NCBI RefSeq assembly: GCF_041429775.1
Contig: NZ_CP163421.1
Span: 1,488,001 to 1,552,000 of the forward strand
DNA length: 64,000 nucleotides
Direction: 5' to 3'
Origin: Glycocaulis abyssi
GTDB lineage: Bacteria; Pseudomonadota; Alphaproteobacteria; Caulobacterales; Maricaulaceae
Both the position numbers and the translations under genes were made by a program. Position 1 is the first letter of the stretch; each line of letters begins with the position of its first letter. Under the pieces are notes generated by a model, which saw nothing but the letters and a program-made list of their open reading frames with translations, had not been told where the DNA came from and made no database searches. Below are positions 20,178 through 29,645 of this stretch, piece after piece.

Positions 20178-20816
20178 CTAGCGCGCCGGGATGCCCTTGG
20201 CGGTTACGCCGTCCGCGATATCGGACACGGCAACCGCTCCCGCGCCAAGCGTTGCGTCCGATCCAATGGATATCCCCTGCCGGACACAGGCCCCGACGCC
20301 CACAAGCGCGTTGTTGCCGACGCGAACATTTCCAGACAGTACCGAGCGTGGCGCGAGATGCGCAAAATCGCCGACCACCGCATCATGGTCGATGCAGGCG
20401 CCTGTGTTTACAATGACATGCCTGCCGATACGCGATCCGGCATTCACCGCTGCCAGCGCCATCACAGCCGTCCCCGGTAGAATCACGACCTCCCGGCCGA
20501 TAACAGCCGCCGGGTGTATGGCCGATATTGGCAGGGCGCCCGCATCCGCAGCGATACTGGCCAAACGCCGACGAAGGGGCTGCCCGCCACAGGTCGAGCC
20601 TACCCCGACAATGAAGTGACTGACCGCACCGGACGACACCAGCCCGGCCAGCGCGGCGTCATCACCCAGAAGCGGAATATCCAGCCAGGCATCCCCTTCC
20701 GGGGCAATGAAGCCGGCAATGGTCAGATCAGCGCCTTTCCCGGCCATCGACATGAGGATGTCAGCGACAACCCGCGCATGGCCGCCCGCACCAAGAATAG
20801 CCACCTGGGCGGTCAT
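20178..20816 (-). CDS. NeuD/PglD-family sugar acyltransferase
   Basis: A 212-residue trimeric left-handed beta-helix acyltransferase. The N-terminus AILGAGGHARVVADIL is the PglD/NeuD nucleotide-sugar-binding domain. HPAAVIG, NTGACIDHDAVVGDFAHLAP (with the catalytic His) and GVGACVRQGI are hexapeptide repeats. In this operon it could be the N-acetyltransferase of the legionaminic pathway (LegH role) or an O-acetyltransferase acting on the finished sugar (NeuD role); sequence alone does not decide. It overlaps the legG start by four bases. Confidence 0.85.
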   Translation of the reverse strand: MTAQVAILGAGGHARVVADILMSMAGKGADLTIAGFIAPEGDAWLDIPLLGDDAALAGLVSSGAVSHFIVGVGSTCGGQPLRRRLASIAADAGALPISAIHPAAVIGREVVILPGTAVMALAAVNAGSRIGRHVIVNTGACIDHDAVVGDFAHLAPRSVLSGNVRVGNNALVGVGACVRQGISIGSDATLGAGAVAVSDIADGVTAKGIPAR

Positions 20817-21979
20817 GCCCCCCCCTCCAGAACGAAGCGCTTGCGGGCCGACCCTGCTCCTTTGAGAAAGCGGGCGATTTCCTGTGTGATACGCTCGCCA
20901 GCATCCCCCTGCCCGTAGACATTGTTCGCGCTTCGGGCCTGCTCGTGAAACGCCTGGCTTCGCGCGGTCTGCAGTGCAGCGCGGATTGCCGGCTCTGTTC
21001 CTGGCGTGTCGATGGTGTTGGCTGACCTCTCACGGCCTTTCTGCCTGTCACCGATATTGATCACGGGCAGGCCAAAGGACGCCGCCTCGATAATACCGGA
21101 TGACGAATTTCCAATCATCAGCTCGGCGTGTGCCATGGCCGAGAAATAGCCCTCAGCGCCCATCGTGCCGACAAGGGTCATGCGCTCGCTGGACGCGGCC
21201 ATCTCATCAAGGCGGGCATTGACGGCCCGGCCGACTGCATCGGCGTTCGCCTTGGTAAATACGACCGCTGAGCTATCCCCTTCCAGAGCCGCCCACAGCG
21301 CCTCCAGCTCGGCGCGGCTGGCCTTCGGGTCGAGCGTCACCGGATGGTAAGTGGCGAGGATATAGGGGCCGTCAGCAGGCAGCCCGAAACGGGCCGCCAG
21401 CTCTTCGCGCGAGAGCCGCTTGAAACCGGCCAGCCCGTCGAGTGCTGGCGCTCCCGCAATGATCACGCGCTCCTCAGGCTCGCCCATCGCACGTATCCGC
21501 CGCGCCGAGAGCGCTGTGGCGGGAAAGTGGAGACTGGCCAGCTTGGTCAGCGAATGGCGCAAGGCATTGTCTATGGCGCCTTCGGTCTCCTCTCCGCCGT
21601 GAATGTGTGCAATCGGGATACCCATCGGCACTGCAGCCAGTGCCGCCGCGTGCATTTCAAAGCGATCTCCAAGCACCAGCACGAGATCAGGCCGCAGACG
21701 CCCCAGACTGTCAGCGAAGCCCAGCGTAGTCAGGCCCATTGATTTGGCGGTGCCCACATCACTGTCCGACGACACCAGACCCTCTATACAATCCCAGATC
21801 GGATGGCCGGACTCGCGCACCATGGAAAGGGTCATCCCGAATTCCGGCGACAGATGCATGCCCGAGGCCAGCAGGCCGTAATCCAGCTCACCCGATCTGG
21901 ACAGCGCCGCCAGAACCGACCGGTAGATGCCAAAGTCGGCCCGGCTGGTGGTTACGGCTGCGATCCGGGGCCGTGTCAT
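20813..21979 (-). CDS. legG: Hydrolysing UDP-sugar 2-epimerase (NeuC/LegG-like)
   Basis: A 388-residue NeuC-family enzyme that removes UDP and inverts C2 of its amino-sugar substrate, giving ManNAc or 2,4-diacetamido-2,4,6-trideoxymannose. Motifs are VTTSRADFGIYRSVL at the start, GLLASGMHLSPEFG, VLGDRFEMHAAA, AHIHGGEETEGAID and IGNSSSGIIEAASFG. Because a 4,6-dehydratase (legB) and aminotransferase (legC) are present, I favour the legionaminic LegG role over sialic NeuC. It overlaps legI by four bases (ATGA) and neuD by four, forming a tight operon. Confidence 0.88.
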   Translation of the reverse strand: MTRPRIAAVTTSRADFGIYRSVLAALSRSGELDYGLLASGMHLSPEFGMTLSMVRESGHPIWDCIEGLVSSDSDVGTAKSMGLTTLGFADSLGRLRPDLVLVLGDRFEMHAAALAAVPMGIPIAHIHGGEETEGAIDNALRHSLTKLASLHFPATALSARRIRAMGEPEERVIIAGAPALDGLAGFKRLSREELAARFGLPADGPYILATYHPVTLDPKASRAELEALWAALEGDSSAVVFTKANADAVGRAVNARLDEMAASSERMTLVGTMGAEGYFSAMAHAELMIGNSSSGIIEAASFGLPVINIGDRQKGRERSANTIDTPGTEPAIRAALQTARSQAFHEQARSANNVYGQGDAGERITQEIARFLKGAGSARKRFVLEGGA

Positions 21980-23016
21980 GGTGCCAGCATCTCCCAGGAA
22001 AGCAGTTCACCTTCCTTGATGTCGCGCGCAGCCTTGCGTCCCAGCACCTCGGATTTGCGCTTGGGTGCCAGGCCGGATCCCGGCCGCCGGGCCGCCACAT
22101 CATCCGGGCCGAGACGCGTTCCTGCCCCTACATCTCTAGCAGCAACGAGCGAGCGGCGTGCCACCCGCGCAGTATCCTGTTCTTCCACCGTCGGGCGCTT
22201 GATACCATCGCCAAGTGCCGCCTCGACCGCCCGCACACCTGCGATGAGTTCGGTCAGTTCGTTCGGCTCCAGAGAGGCGGCGTGGTCAGGGCCGGGCATA
22301 GTCCTATCCAGCGTAAAATGCTTCTCGATGATCCGCGCGCCCGCTGCCACCGAGGCCAGCGTGATTACGCCCCCTTCTGTGTGGTCCGACCAGCCTACCG
22401 GACGGCCAAACGCCGCCGCCAGCGTGTTCATCGCACGCAGATTGGCCTGATCCGGGCGGGCGGGATAATTGGACACACAGTGCAGGATCGACAAAGGCGG
22501 ATTACCCGCCTCCTCAATGGCCCGCACCGCGTCTTCAACCTCCGCCAGCGTGGCCATGCCGGTGGAGATGATGATGGGCTTGCCGAAGCGCGCCAGGTGC
22601 TGAAGGAAATCGAGATGCGTGAGGTCGCCTGACGATACCTTGAAGCGGTCCACGCCGAGCGCGTTCAGAAAGTCAGCGCTATCTTCATCAAACGGTGTGG
22701 AGATGAACTCGATGCCGATCTTCGCGCAGTGATCGCGTACAGCGCGGAACTCAGCCACGGTCAGCTCCAGCTTTTTGAGCATGTCGCGCTGGCTCTCGCC
22801 TTCGGCAGGCGCGTTGCGATCCTGATAGGAGGCTTTTTCCGCACCCGCTGTGGCCAGCATGGCGGCATTGAATGTCTGGAATTTCACGGCATCGGCACCG
22901 GCCTGCCTTGCCACGTCACACAGGGCAATCGCGGTTTGCGCATCACCGTTGTGATTTACTCCGGCCTCGGCAATGAACAGGACGCCATCTTCGCGCCTTA
23001 CGCTGGATGATGTCAT
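21976..23016 (-). CDS. legI: N-acetylneuraminate/legionaminate synthase
   Basis: A 346-residue NeuB-family enzyme that condenses phosphoenolpyruvate with a 2-acetamido-mannose-type sugar to give a nine-carbon nonulosonic acid. The TIM barrel shows IAEAGVNHNGDAQTAIAL (near residue 15), AVKFQTFNA, ISTPFDEDSADFL, KVSSGDLTH and GWSDHTEGG. The C-terminal antifreeze-like SAF domain begins near residue 285 (RRSLVAARDVGAGTRL). It is first of the three-gene operon legI-legG-neuD read leftward. Confidence 0.93.
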   Translation of the reverse strand: MTSSSVRREDGVLFIAEAGVNHNGDAQTAIALCDVARQAGADAVKFQTFNAAMLATAGAEKASYQDRNAPAEGESQRDMLKKLELTVAEFRAVRDHCAKIGIEFISTPFDEDSADFLNALGVDRFKVSSGDLTHLDFLQHLARFGKPIIISTGMATLAEVEDAVRAIEEAGNPPLSILHCVSNYPARPDQANLRAMNTLAAAFGRPVGWSDHTEGGVITLASVAAGARIIEKHFTLDRTMPGPDHAASLEPNELTELIAGVRAVEAALGDGIKRPTVEEQDTARVARRSLVAARDVGAGTRLGPDDVAARRPGSGLAPKRKSEVLGRKAARDIKEGELLSWEMLAP

Positions 23017-23101
23017 CAGGCGTGACGCCCCCTGTTGCTGGCTCTATCGCTGGAGTCGGCCACTTGGCCTCGCTCTGGAGGAATGCCACACTTGGCACAC
23101 G

Positions 23102-23971
23102 ATGAACAATACCGTTTCAGTTATAACTCGCACGCGGCGGCGTCCCGACTTCCTCCGGCGCGCGTTTTCCAGTGTCGCGGCGCAGCGCCTTCCCGGCGGC
23201 GGGCAGGTTGAATGGGTCATCGTCAACGACGACCTGCCCAGCTCCGCTGTGGCCGATATCGCCAGCGCCGCCCGAGATCAGGGCCTGACCTGCGTTCAGA
23301 TCGATACCGGCGTGGAAGCGGGCGGAGGGCGCGCCGCTGCGGCGAATGCAGGCGTGCGCGCGGCATCGGGCTGGGCCTATCTGCTGCACGATGATGACGA
23401 CACGCTCGCGCCTGACGCCTTGGCAGCGCTGTCTGAGGCGCTCGCGGCGCAGGCAGATTTCGCCGCTAGCGCTTGCGGCGTTGAGGAGGTGAGCGAAACG
23501 GGCGCCGAAGACCTCAATCCGTCAGTATCTGCCAGCCCGATGTTTCAGCGTGACTACCCGCTGAGCCTCATAGAAGTTGCCTACCGCAACCCGCTGCCGC
23601 CCATCGGACTGATGGTCCGGCGCTCGGCATTCGACAAGGCAGGCGGGTATGATGACGGTCTTCCGGTGCTGGAAGACTGGGAGTTTCTCCTCCGCCTGCT
23701 CATGCAGGACGAGGTGGAGTGCATACCGCCCCTGCTGGCACGTCATCACCGGCGCACCGCCGAGGGTGATGCCGCCAACAGTGCCGATGAGCTGCACCGC
23801 AGGTGGGACATCATCATACGCAACCGGCTCTTGCGCGCTGACATAAACGCTGGCGCAGGCGGTATGGGCGCACTGGCCAATGTCCATGACCGATTGACGG
23901 GTGAACGCCTGAACAAGCTCCTGGGCAGCGTGTCAGGGTTTGCGCGCCGGTTTGGTCACAAGCCGCGCTGA
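23102..23971 (+). CDS. Family 2 glycosyltransferase
   Basis: A 289-residue GT-A glycosyltransferase. VSVITRTRRRPDFLRRAFSS opens the fold. The DxD-like metal site is LHDDDDTL near residue 97, and LPVLEDWEFLLRLL is the acceptor-side ED motif. The ATG at 23102 gives the expected N-terminus; an open frame back to 22973 overlaps legI and has no protein-like sequence. A GGAGG lies about 20 bp upstream, further than usual. It reads away from legI and is probably a transferase for the locus glycan. Confidence 0.85.
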   Translation: MNNTVSVITRTRRRPDFLRRAFSSVAAQRLPGGGQVEWVIVNDDLPSSAVADIASAARDQGLTCVQIDTGVEAGGGRAAAANAGVRAASGWAYLLHDDDDTLAPDALAALSEALAAQADFAASACGVEEVSETGAEDLNPSVSASPMFQRDYPLSLIEVAYRNPLPPIGLMVRRSAFDKAGGYDDGLPVLEDWEFLLRLLMQDEVECIPPLLARHHRRTAEGDAANSADELHRRWDIIIRNRLLRADINAGAGGMGALANVHDRLTGERLNKLLGSVSGFARRFGHKPR

Positions 23972-24053
23972 CGTCAATTCGCGCCCTTGCCCGGCGGTAT
24001 AAGGCGCGCTATCGCTTCCATCGACCTCAGACCCCGCCATATAGGCCCCTTTC

Positions 24054-25289
24054 ATGTCTGCACCTCCCCTTTCATCCGTCGCCACGGGGCGAGATGCCTC
24101 CATGTTCGCCGCAGACATGCGCGAGCGGGCCGGAGACATCGCAGAACGCGTGCGGGGAAAACGCATTCTCGCCATCGGCGCGGCAGGTTCGATTGGTTCA
24201 AATACCGTGCAGACCCTGCTGGGTTTCCGCCCTGCCGCTGTCCACATCGTTGACCAGAACGAAAACGCTCTGGCCGAGCTGGTCCGCCAGCTGCGCTCAG
24301 CGCCGGAACCCTTGCAGGTCGAGGATTTCCGCACCTTGCCGCTCGACTACGGTGCAGCGGCTACCCGCCAGCTCATGCTGGCCGAAGGACCCTATGACCG
24401 GGTACTGAATTTCGCCGCCATCAAGCATGTCCGCTCGGAGAAGGACGGCTTTTCGATCATGCAGATGTTCGACACGAACATCGTCAAGCAGGCGCGCTTC
24501 ATGGGCTGGCTCGCCGAAAGCTCGCCGCAGGCCGACTATTTTTCCGTGTCCACCGACAAGGCGGCCAACCCCGTTTCCTTCATGGGCGCCACCAAGCGGA
24601 TCATGGAGCATGTCCTGTTCGATCCTGCGTTTTCGCAAGGTCTTGCCGGCACCATCAACTCGGCCCGATTTGCCAATGTCGCGTTTTCCAACGGATCCCT
24701 GCCCCAGGCGTGGCAATACAGGCTGGAGCGCGGCGAGCCGCTGGCCTGCCCCAAAGACATAAGGCGCTATTTCGTGAGCCTGGAAGAGTCCGGGCATATC
24801 TGCGCGCTGGCCAGCCTGTTCGCGCCTGACCGGACGATTGCGATCCCCGATCTTGATCCGGTGGAGCATTTGCGGCCGCTGCAGGAGATAGCAGAAGCCT
24901 TCCTGCATCATTCCGGCTACGAGCCTGCTCTCTACGACAGCGAAGACGAAGCCAAGGCCGCCATGGCCCGCGACCGGAGCAAGGGCCGCTGGCCGCTACT
25001 GCTTACGCCTGCCGATACTGGCGGTGAGAAGCCCTATGAAGAATTTGTCGGAGAGGGCGAAACCGCTATCGAAATCGGCCTGTCCGCGCTTCGCGCCGTA
25101 GGCTGGGCCGGATTGCGCCACGGCGGCTCCATCGCAAGGCTCATGGAGCAGATGGAGCCGATGATAACGGGCGCGCCCGGCGCGCCCCGGCCAGACAAGG
25201 AACAGCTCAAATCCCTTATCGGATCGATTGAGCCGGGCTTTCTGACCGCTCACCGCGATTCCGCCCTTAACCTTGATCAACGCGCCTGA
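24054..25289 (+). CDS. legB: UDP/GDP-GlcNAc 4,6-dehydratase, LegB-like
   Basis: A 411-residue soluble SDR of the CapD/LegB family. The Rossmann motif ILAIGAAGSIGSNT is near residue 39. VLNFAAIKHVRSEKDGFS, STDKAANPVSFMGATKR (with the catalytic Lys) and SARFANVAFSNGSLP mark the dehydratase core. It removes water from a nucleotide-GlcNAc to give the 4-keto-6-deoxy intermediate for the aminotransferase encoded next. It differs from the membrane-bound dehydratase at 12648 in having no membrane segments. Confidence 0.88.
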   Translation: MSAPPLSSVATGRDASMFAADMRERAGDIAERVRGKRILAIGAAGSIGSNTVQTLLGFRPAAVHIVDQNENALAELVRQLRSAPEPLQVEDFRTLPLDYGAAATRQLMLAEGPYDRVLNFAAIKHVRSEKDGFSIMQMFDTNIVKQARFMGWLAESSPQADYFSVSTDKAANPVSFMGATKRIMEHVLFDPAFSQGLAGTINSARFANVAFSNGSLPQAWQYRLERGEPLACPKDIRRYFVSLEESGHICALASLFAPDRTIAIPDLDPVEHLRPLQEIAEAFLHHSGYEPALYDSEDEAKAAMARDRSKGRWPLLLTPADTGGEKPYEEFVGEGETAIEIGLSALRAVGWAGLRHGGSIARLMEQMEPMITGAPGAPRPDKEQLKSLIGSIEPGFLTAHRDSALNLDQRA

Positions 25290-25309
25290 TCGCGCCGCAG
25301 GAGACCAGT

Positions 25310-26470
25310 GTGTCCCGAAACCTCCCCGCAATACCTCTGGCGATACCCAATATCGGCGCAGGCGAAGCCAAGAACCTTCAGGCGTGTGTGGACACCAATT
25401 TCGTCTCGTCAGTTGGGCCGTTCGTCACTGAATTTGAAGAGCGCGTAGCAGCGCTGTCGGGATCATCGGCAGGTGTTGCCATGGGTGCAGGCACACAAGC
25501 CTTGCACATGGCGCTGCGGGCGACCGATATAGGGCCGGGCGATCTGGTGATACTGCCCAGCTTCACCTTCATCGCCAGCGCCAATGCCATCAGCCATTCG
25601 GGCGCCACGCCCTGGCTTATGGATATCGATCCGGCCAGTTGGACGCTTGACCCGGAGACCGTACGCACAGCCCTGAAAACGCACACCGAAATGCGCGGCG
25701 GCACGTTGCGGCACAAAGCCTCCGGCATGCGCGTCGCGGCGATGATACCCGTCTATACGCTTGGCACGCCGGCCGACATGGACGCGCTCGGCTCGATTGC
25801 CAGCGAATATGGCCTGGTCATCATAGCGGATGCGGCGGCGGCCATCGGTGTGGACTATCGCGGCCAGCCTATCGGCCCGAAAGCCCACATGACCTGCTAT
25901 TCCTTCAACGGCAACAAGACCATTACGTGTGGCGGCGGCGGCATGGTGGTCGGCGATGACCCCATGCTGATGAAGCGTGTGCGCCACCTCTCCACCACTG
26001 CCCGCGTATCGCCCAACTATGAGCATGACATGGTGGGCTATAATTATCGCATGACCAACGTGCAGGCGGCCATTGGCTGCGCGCAGCTGGACCGGCTGAA
26101 CGATTTTCTCGCCGTCAAACGCCGTATACGCGCCCGTTACAATGACGCGTTTTCCGGGCAAACCGGTGTCGGCGTTTTCCCTCAGCCCGAAGACAGGGAA
26201 TCGGCGTGCTGGTTCTCCGGGCTGGTGCTCGAAGACGATGCCCTGCCGCCGGTGAATGATGTGTGCGCACGGCTGAAGGAGCACAATATCGAGGCGCGGC
26301 CCTTCTGGATGCCGGTCCATATGCAGGCACCTTATGCGCAAGCGATAAGGGAAGCCTGTCCGGTCACTGAAGGCGTATGGCAGCGCATCCTGACCCTGCC
26401 CTGTTCGACCAGCCTCTCCCCGGCAGATCAGGAGCGGGTAATCGCCGCAGTAGAGGCCGCACTGTCGTGA
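25310..26470 (+). CDS. legC: DegT/DnrJ/EryC1/StrS aminotransferase, LegC-like
   Basis: A 386-residue PLP enzyme that aminates C4 of the keto sugar made by LegB. The N-terminus carries the LegC signature NFVSSVGPFVTEFE. AGTQALHMALRA and PSFTFIASANAI follow. The PLP lysine is K203 in CYSFNGNKTITCGGGGM. It starts at a GTG preceded by CAGGAG, 21 bp after legB. Its TGA stop overlaps the GTG start of the cytidylyltransferase (GTGA), so legB-legC-legF are one operon. Confidence 0.93.
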   Translation: MSRNLPAIPLAIPNIGAGEAKNLQACVDTNFVSSVGPFVTEFEERVAALSGSSAGVAMGAGTQALHMALRATDIGPGDLVILPSFTFIASANAISHSGATPWLMDIDPASWTLDPETVRTALKTHTEMRGGTLRHKASGMRVAAMIPVYTLGTPADMDALGSIASEYGLVIIADAAAAIGVDYRGQPIGPKAHMTCYSFNGNKTITCGGGGMVVGDDPMLMKRVRHLSTTARVSPNYEHDMVGYNYRMTNVQAAIGCAQLDRLNDFLAVKRRIRARYNDAFSGQTGVGVFPQPEDRESACWFSGLVLEDDALPPVNDVCARLKEHNIEARPFWMPVHMQAPYAQAIREACPVTEGVWQRILTLPCSTSLSPADQERVIAAVEAALS

Positions 26471-27156
26471 GCTGTCACGCCTACATTCCCGCCCGCGCTG
26501 GCAGCAAGGGGCTGCCAGGCAAGAATATCCATCCCTTCGCCGGGCGGCCCTTGATCGCCTGGACGATAGAAGCCGCAAAGGCGGCAAAGGGCGTGGACCG
26601 CGTCATCGTGTCTACCGATGGCGAAGACATCGCGCGGGTGGCCGAGGCAGAAGGCGCGGAAATCGCCTGGCGCCCGACACACCTGTCCGGCGACACAGCC
26701 CTGCCCAAGGATGCCCTGCGTTACCACTATCTCGAAATGGCCGAGCCCGACCGGCCGGAGGTAATGGTTCTGTTGCAGCCGACCTCGCCGCTGCGCCGCT
26801 CCAGCGATATTGAAACCTGCGTGTCCGCAGTTGCCAGCGGCGAATGGGACTCCGCCTGCACGTTCAAGCGGGCCGATACAAACCCTTATCGCGCATGGAA
26901 GATCGAGCACGGGGCCGTTGTCACCTTCATTGACGATATCGATCCCTGGCAGCCGCGTCAGGCCCTGCCCGACGCCATTGAACTCAATGGCGCAGTGTAT
27001 GCCGTGCGCGCAAAACCCTTCCTTGACGACCCCGGCCCCGGTTTTGTGATTGGGCGATCCAAACCGGTAATGATGGACGAAGCGCGTTCGGCAGACATAG
27101 ATTCCGCCCTGGACCTGCTTATCGCCGAACTGATCAGAGACAATCTTGAACGTTGA
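26467..27156 (+). CDS. legF: CMP-nonulosonic acid synthetase (NeuA/LegF-like)
   Basis: A 229-residue cytidylyltransferase that activates the nonulosonic acid as its CMP sugar for transfer. The nucleotide-binding loop IPARAGSKGLPGKNI is at residues 7-21. VIVSTDGEDIARVAEAEGAE, VMVLLQPTSPLRRSSDIE and ELNGAVYAV complete the family pattern. I chose the GTG at 26467 because it gives the canonical N-terminus and the four-base overlap with legC. Confidence 0.93.
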   Translation: MSCHAYIPARAGSKGLPGKNIHPFAGRPLIAWTIEAAKAAKGVDRVIVSTDGEDIARVAEAEGAEIAWRPTHLSGDTALPKDALRYHYLEMAEPDRPEVMVLLQPTSPLRRSSDIETCVSAVASGEWDSACTFKRADTNPYRAWKIEHGAVVTFIDDIDPWQPRQALPDAIELNGAVYAVRAKPFLDDPGPGFVIGRSKPVMMDEARSADIDSALDLLIAELIRDNLER

Positions 27157-28621
27157 GCGCCGCCCATTGTCAGCTGACACCGGCACCCCTTTGCGTCTGC
27201 TCTTTTTCGCTCTCGACTCCGCGAGTGGAGACGCAGGAAAGCGTCTTGCCGCCGGTCTGTCGGCGCGCGGCCATCACTGTTTTGCCAGTGTCTACAACCG
27301 TGACGAGGCCCTGGAAGCGCGCCTGAAGGCCGGCTTTTCGCAGGCCGGCGCGAGCGTCGTGGAAACCCGTGCCATGCGGGGCGTTCCGCTGCGCCAGTTT
27401 CTGGCCGATCCCCGGCTACGCAGGGAAGTACGCTGGTACCATCTTCCCATTGCTCTGGTGGCGGCGGCGGCCTTCTGGTGCGCGCGCGTGGCCCAGATAG
27501 ACCGGGCGCCGGTGTTCTGGCGGATATTTGGTCGTGGCCCGCAGACGGTGTTGCGAACCTGGGCAAGTCTGGCGTCGGACAAGGCCGAAGCCCGCCGGCT
27601 GCTTGAGGAGACGAGACCTGATGTCGTGGTTCTGCACCACGACTATGCCGGGCATTTCTCCACCACGCTTGCCATCGTCGCCCGGAGAGAAGGTGTGCGG
27701 GTGGCCGTAATTCCGGCCCTCTACCCCGAGCCCGAACTGCTGGTTCGCGCTTTGGCACGCCGCCCCCAGAACCTGATACTGAATGCACGCGCCAGGGCCG
27801 TGGCAAGGCGCAGGCCGGACTGGCGCGCCCAGGCCGACGGCGTCACCATTCTGCGATACGAGTGGTGGCGGGTGGAGCTTCTGGTTTCCCTTGGACTGGC
27901 GCCCAAGCAGCCCTTTGTGCACCAGAGTTGTCTGGCCGATGCAGTGTTGTTGCCCGATGCCGCCATGGCAGCTCGCTATAGCGAGCTGGGCTTCGACCCG
28001 GCTCATCTCAAAGTCACCGGCTCGGTCGTCCAGGACGAGCTCACGATGGAATACAGCCCCGCGAGCGGGGCGCGGGTTGTGGTGGCAGTCCCGCCCGACC
28101 AGTCAGCAGCAAAAGAGAAAATCGACGGCGGCTATCAGGGCCTGATATCCCGGCTGATCGAAATATGCGCCGGCTTGCCCGGATGCACACAGCTTGTCGC
28201 CTCGGTGCACCCCAAGCAGGACGAAGCTGCGCTGGCACCGCTGATCGCCGCCGGGTTCGACATCTCACGTCAACCTCTGCCGGCCCTGCTGCCCGGCGCG
28301 GCCGCAATGCTGGGCTATGTTGGCTCGTCAACGCTGAGATGGGGCACATGGGCCGCCACCCCCGTTATCGCCTGGGACGCCTATGGCTACGAACCCGGAC
28401 AGGAAGAACACTCCCTGGATGAAATCAGCCCCATTCGCCCTTGGGTCCAGGCCACCGCGACACATCAGGTACGCAGCGCACTCGCGCAGGCCCTGACGGC
28501 CGATGGCGCAGCCGCCTGGCGCAGCGCTTATGCCAGGCTTGGCCTGACGCCACCGGATGGACGCGCGCTGGACAATATCGAGACGGCGCTGCGGGAGCTG
28601 GCCGGGAGCCGGATCAGGTAA
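27146..28621 (+). CDS. GT-B-like protein of the nonulosonic acid locus
   Basis: A protein of up to 491 residues, from a TTG start inside the end of legF; an alternative TTG at 27167 is possible. LLFFALDSASGDAGKRLAAG opens a Rossmann half resembling UDP-GlcNAc-2-epimerase/GT-B folds. VVVLHHDYAGHFSTTLA lies in the middle. VTGSVVQDEL, VASVHPKQDE and LGYVGSSTLRWGTW form a C-terminal nucleotide-sugar-binding half. I do not recognise a named family. Its place directly after legF suggests a glycosyltransferase using CMP-legionaminate or an associated sugar. Confidence 0.6.
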   Translation: MNVERRPLSADTGTPLRLLFFALDSASGDAGKRLAAGLSARGHHCFASVYNRDEALEARLKAGFSQAGASVVETRAMRGVPLRQFLADPRLRREVRWYHLPIALVAAAAFWCARVAQIDRAPVFWRIFGRGPQTVLRTWASLASDKAEARRLLEETRPDVVVLHHDYAGHFSTTLAIVARREGVRVAVIPALYPEPELLVRALARRPQNLILNARARAVARRRPDWRAQADGVTILRYEWWRVELLVSLGLAPKQPFVHQSCLADAVLLPDAAMAARYSELGFDPAHLKVTGSVVQDELTMEYSPASGARVVVAVPPDQSAAKEKIDGGYQGLISRLIEICAGLPGCTQLVASVHPKQDEAALAPLIAAGFDISRQPLPALLPGAAAMLGYVGSSTLRWGTWAATPVIAWDAYGYEPGQEEHSLDEISPIRPWVQATATHQVRSALAQALTADGAAAWRSAYARLGLTPPDGRALDNIETALRELAGSRIR

Positions 28622-29606
28622 CGGGGCAGAGTCTGTCTTCCTGCCCGGGACCAAAAAACACGCGGTTATAAATACTGATCAGTCCCAGATGCGGAGCGAA
28701 CATGGAGGTGTAATCGGGCAAGGCACAGTCTCCCGCGGTCAGCAGGTCCTGGAATACCGGCGCCATCTGGCTGGCATACAGCATCCCGAACGGGACCTCT
28801 TTCCAGTCCCAGCCGGTTTCCTCGCTCTGTTCGAGCATCCGGCTCTGCGCTTCAAAGATGATGAACCGGCCCGCAGCACCCAGAATATCCACCGTCACTG
28901 CGGCCCGCCCTTCCTTGAAGCAGACCAGCGATGCACTGCTGCCGCCATCGCCGCTGGCGGCGAGGGTTCCAGTCACTTCCCGGTATCCCTGACGGCGGTT
29001 TTCAATCGGATCCTTGTCGAGCCCGGAACCGTCGAACCGGTCGAAACGCTCTTCGGTAATAGCCTCGAAAGCAGCCAGAAAATGGATCGCGTTCGATGCC
29101 AGCGCCCAGCCGGCACCGGCCACTCGAATAGATAGCGGCCCTGTGCCACGCAAACGCGCCGCCAGCTTCATATAACCCGGCCAGGCAGGGCGGGGGCAGT
29201 TCACCCAGGCGCGCGTTCCCGTGGCATTCAGGCGCGCCGAAAGATCGGCATAATGCTGACGGTCAGTGAACAGGAATTTCTCCAGCACCAGCCGATCTAT
29301 CCGGGCATGGTCCATCAGGGCTGTGACTGCTGCATGACGTACCGAGGAGGTGGTGGACACCACCGCAAGGTCAATCGTGCGCGGGAGTTCGGAAACATCA
29401 GATACGAAACGCAGATCCAGCCCGTCGACGCTACCCGCTCCGATGATCTCTCCAGCCCGTGTCCGGGCGAGATCCAGCGCCTCGGCACTGGGGTCCATGC
29501 ACCATATCTGGAGGCCGCCAAGACTGCCGGCATCTACCGAAACAAGCGATTGCAGGGTGCGGCTACCAATGTTTCCGCAACCGATAAGAACAATGATTTT
29601 TGTCAT
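28614..29606 (-). CDS. Gfo/Idh/MocA-like NAD-dependent oxidoreductase
   Basis: A 330-residue protein. IIVLIGCGNIGSRTLQSL at residue 3 is the NAD-binding fold, and DLAVVSTTSSVRHAAVTAL and LVLEKFLFTD fit the Gfo/Idh/MocA pattern (the usual EKP is EKF here). The C-terminal half has a beta-sheet pattern like the family's substrate domain. In Campylobacter a PtmA/PtmF pair takes part in supplying GlcN for GDP-based legionaminic acid; this gene next to ptmE could have a comparable role, but only a homology search would show that. It is convergent with the GT-B-like gene, with an 8-bp overlap. Confidence 0.7.
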   Translation of the reverse strand: MTKIIVLIGCGNIGSRTLQSLVSVDAGSLGGLQIWCMDPSAEALDLARTRAGEIIGAGSVDGLDLRFVSDVSELPRTIDLAVVSTTSSVRHAAVTALMDHARIDRLVLEKFLFTDRQHYADLSARLNATGTRAWVNCPRPAWPGYMKLAARLRGTGPLSIRVAGAGWALASNAIHFLAAFEAITEERFDRFDGSGLDKDPIENRRQGYREVTGTLAASGDGGSSASLVCFKEGRAAVTVDILGAAGRFIIFEAQSRMLEQSEETGWDWKEVPFGMLYASQMAPVFQDLLTAGDCALPDYTSMFAPHLGLISIYNRVFFGPGQEDRLCPVT

Positions 29607-29645
29607 GAACTCCTGCCAGGCCAGCTTGGTCGTCAATATGAGGTT

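Noticed and set aside
20813-23016. Simple sialic acid (Neu5Ac) operon
   Set aside because: The presence of LegB- and LegC-type genes and the PtmE-like enzyme fits the legionaminic route better; true NeuC/NeuB roles are not excluded.
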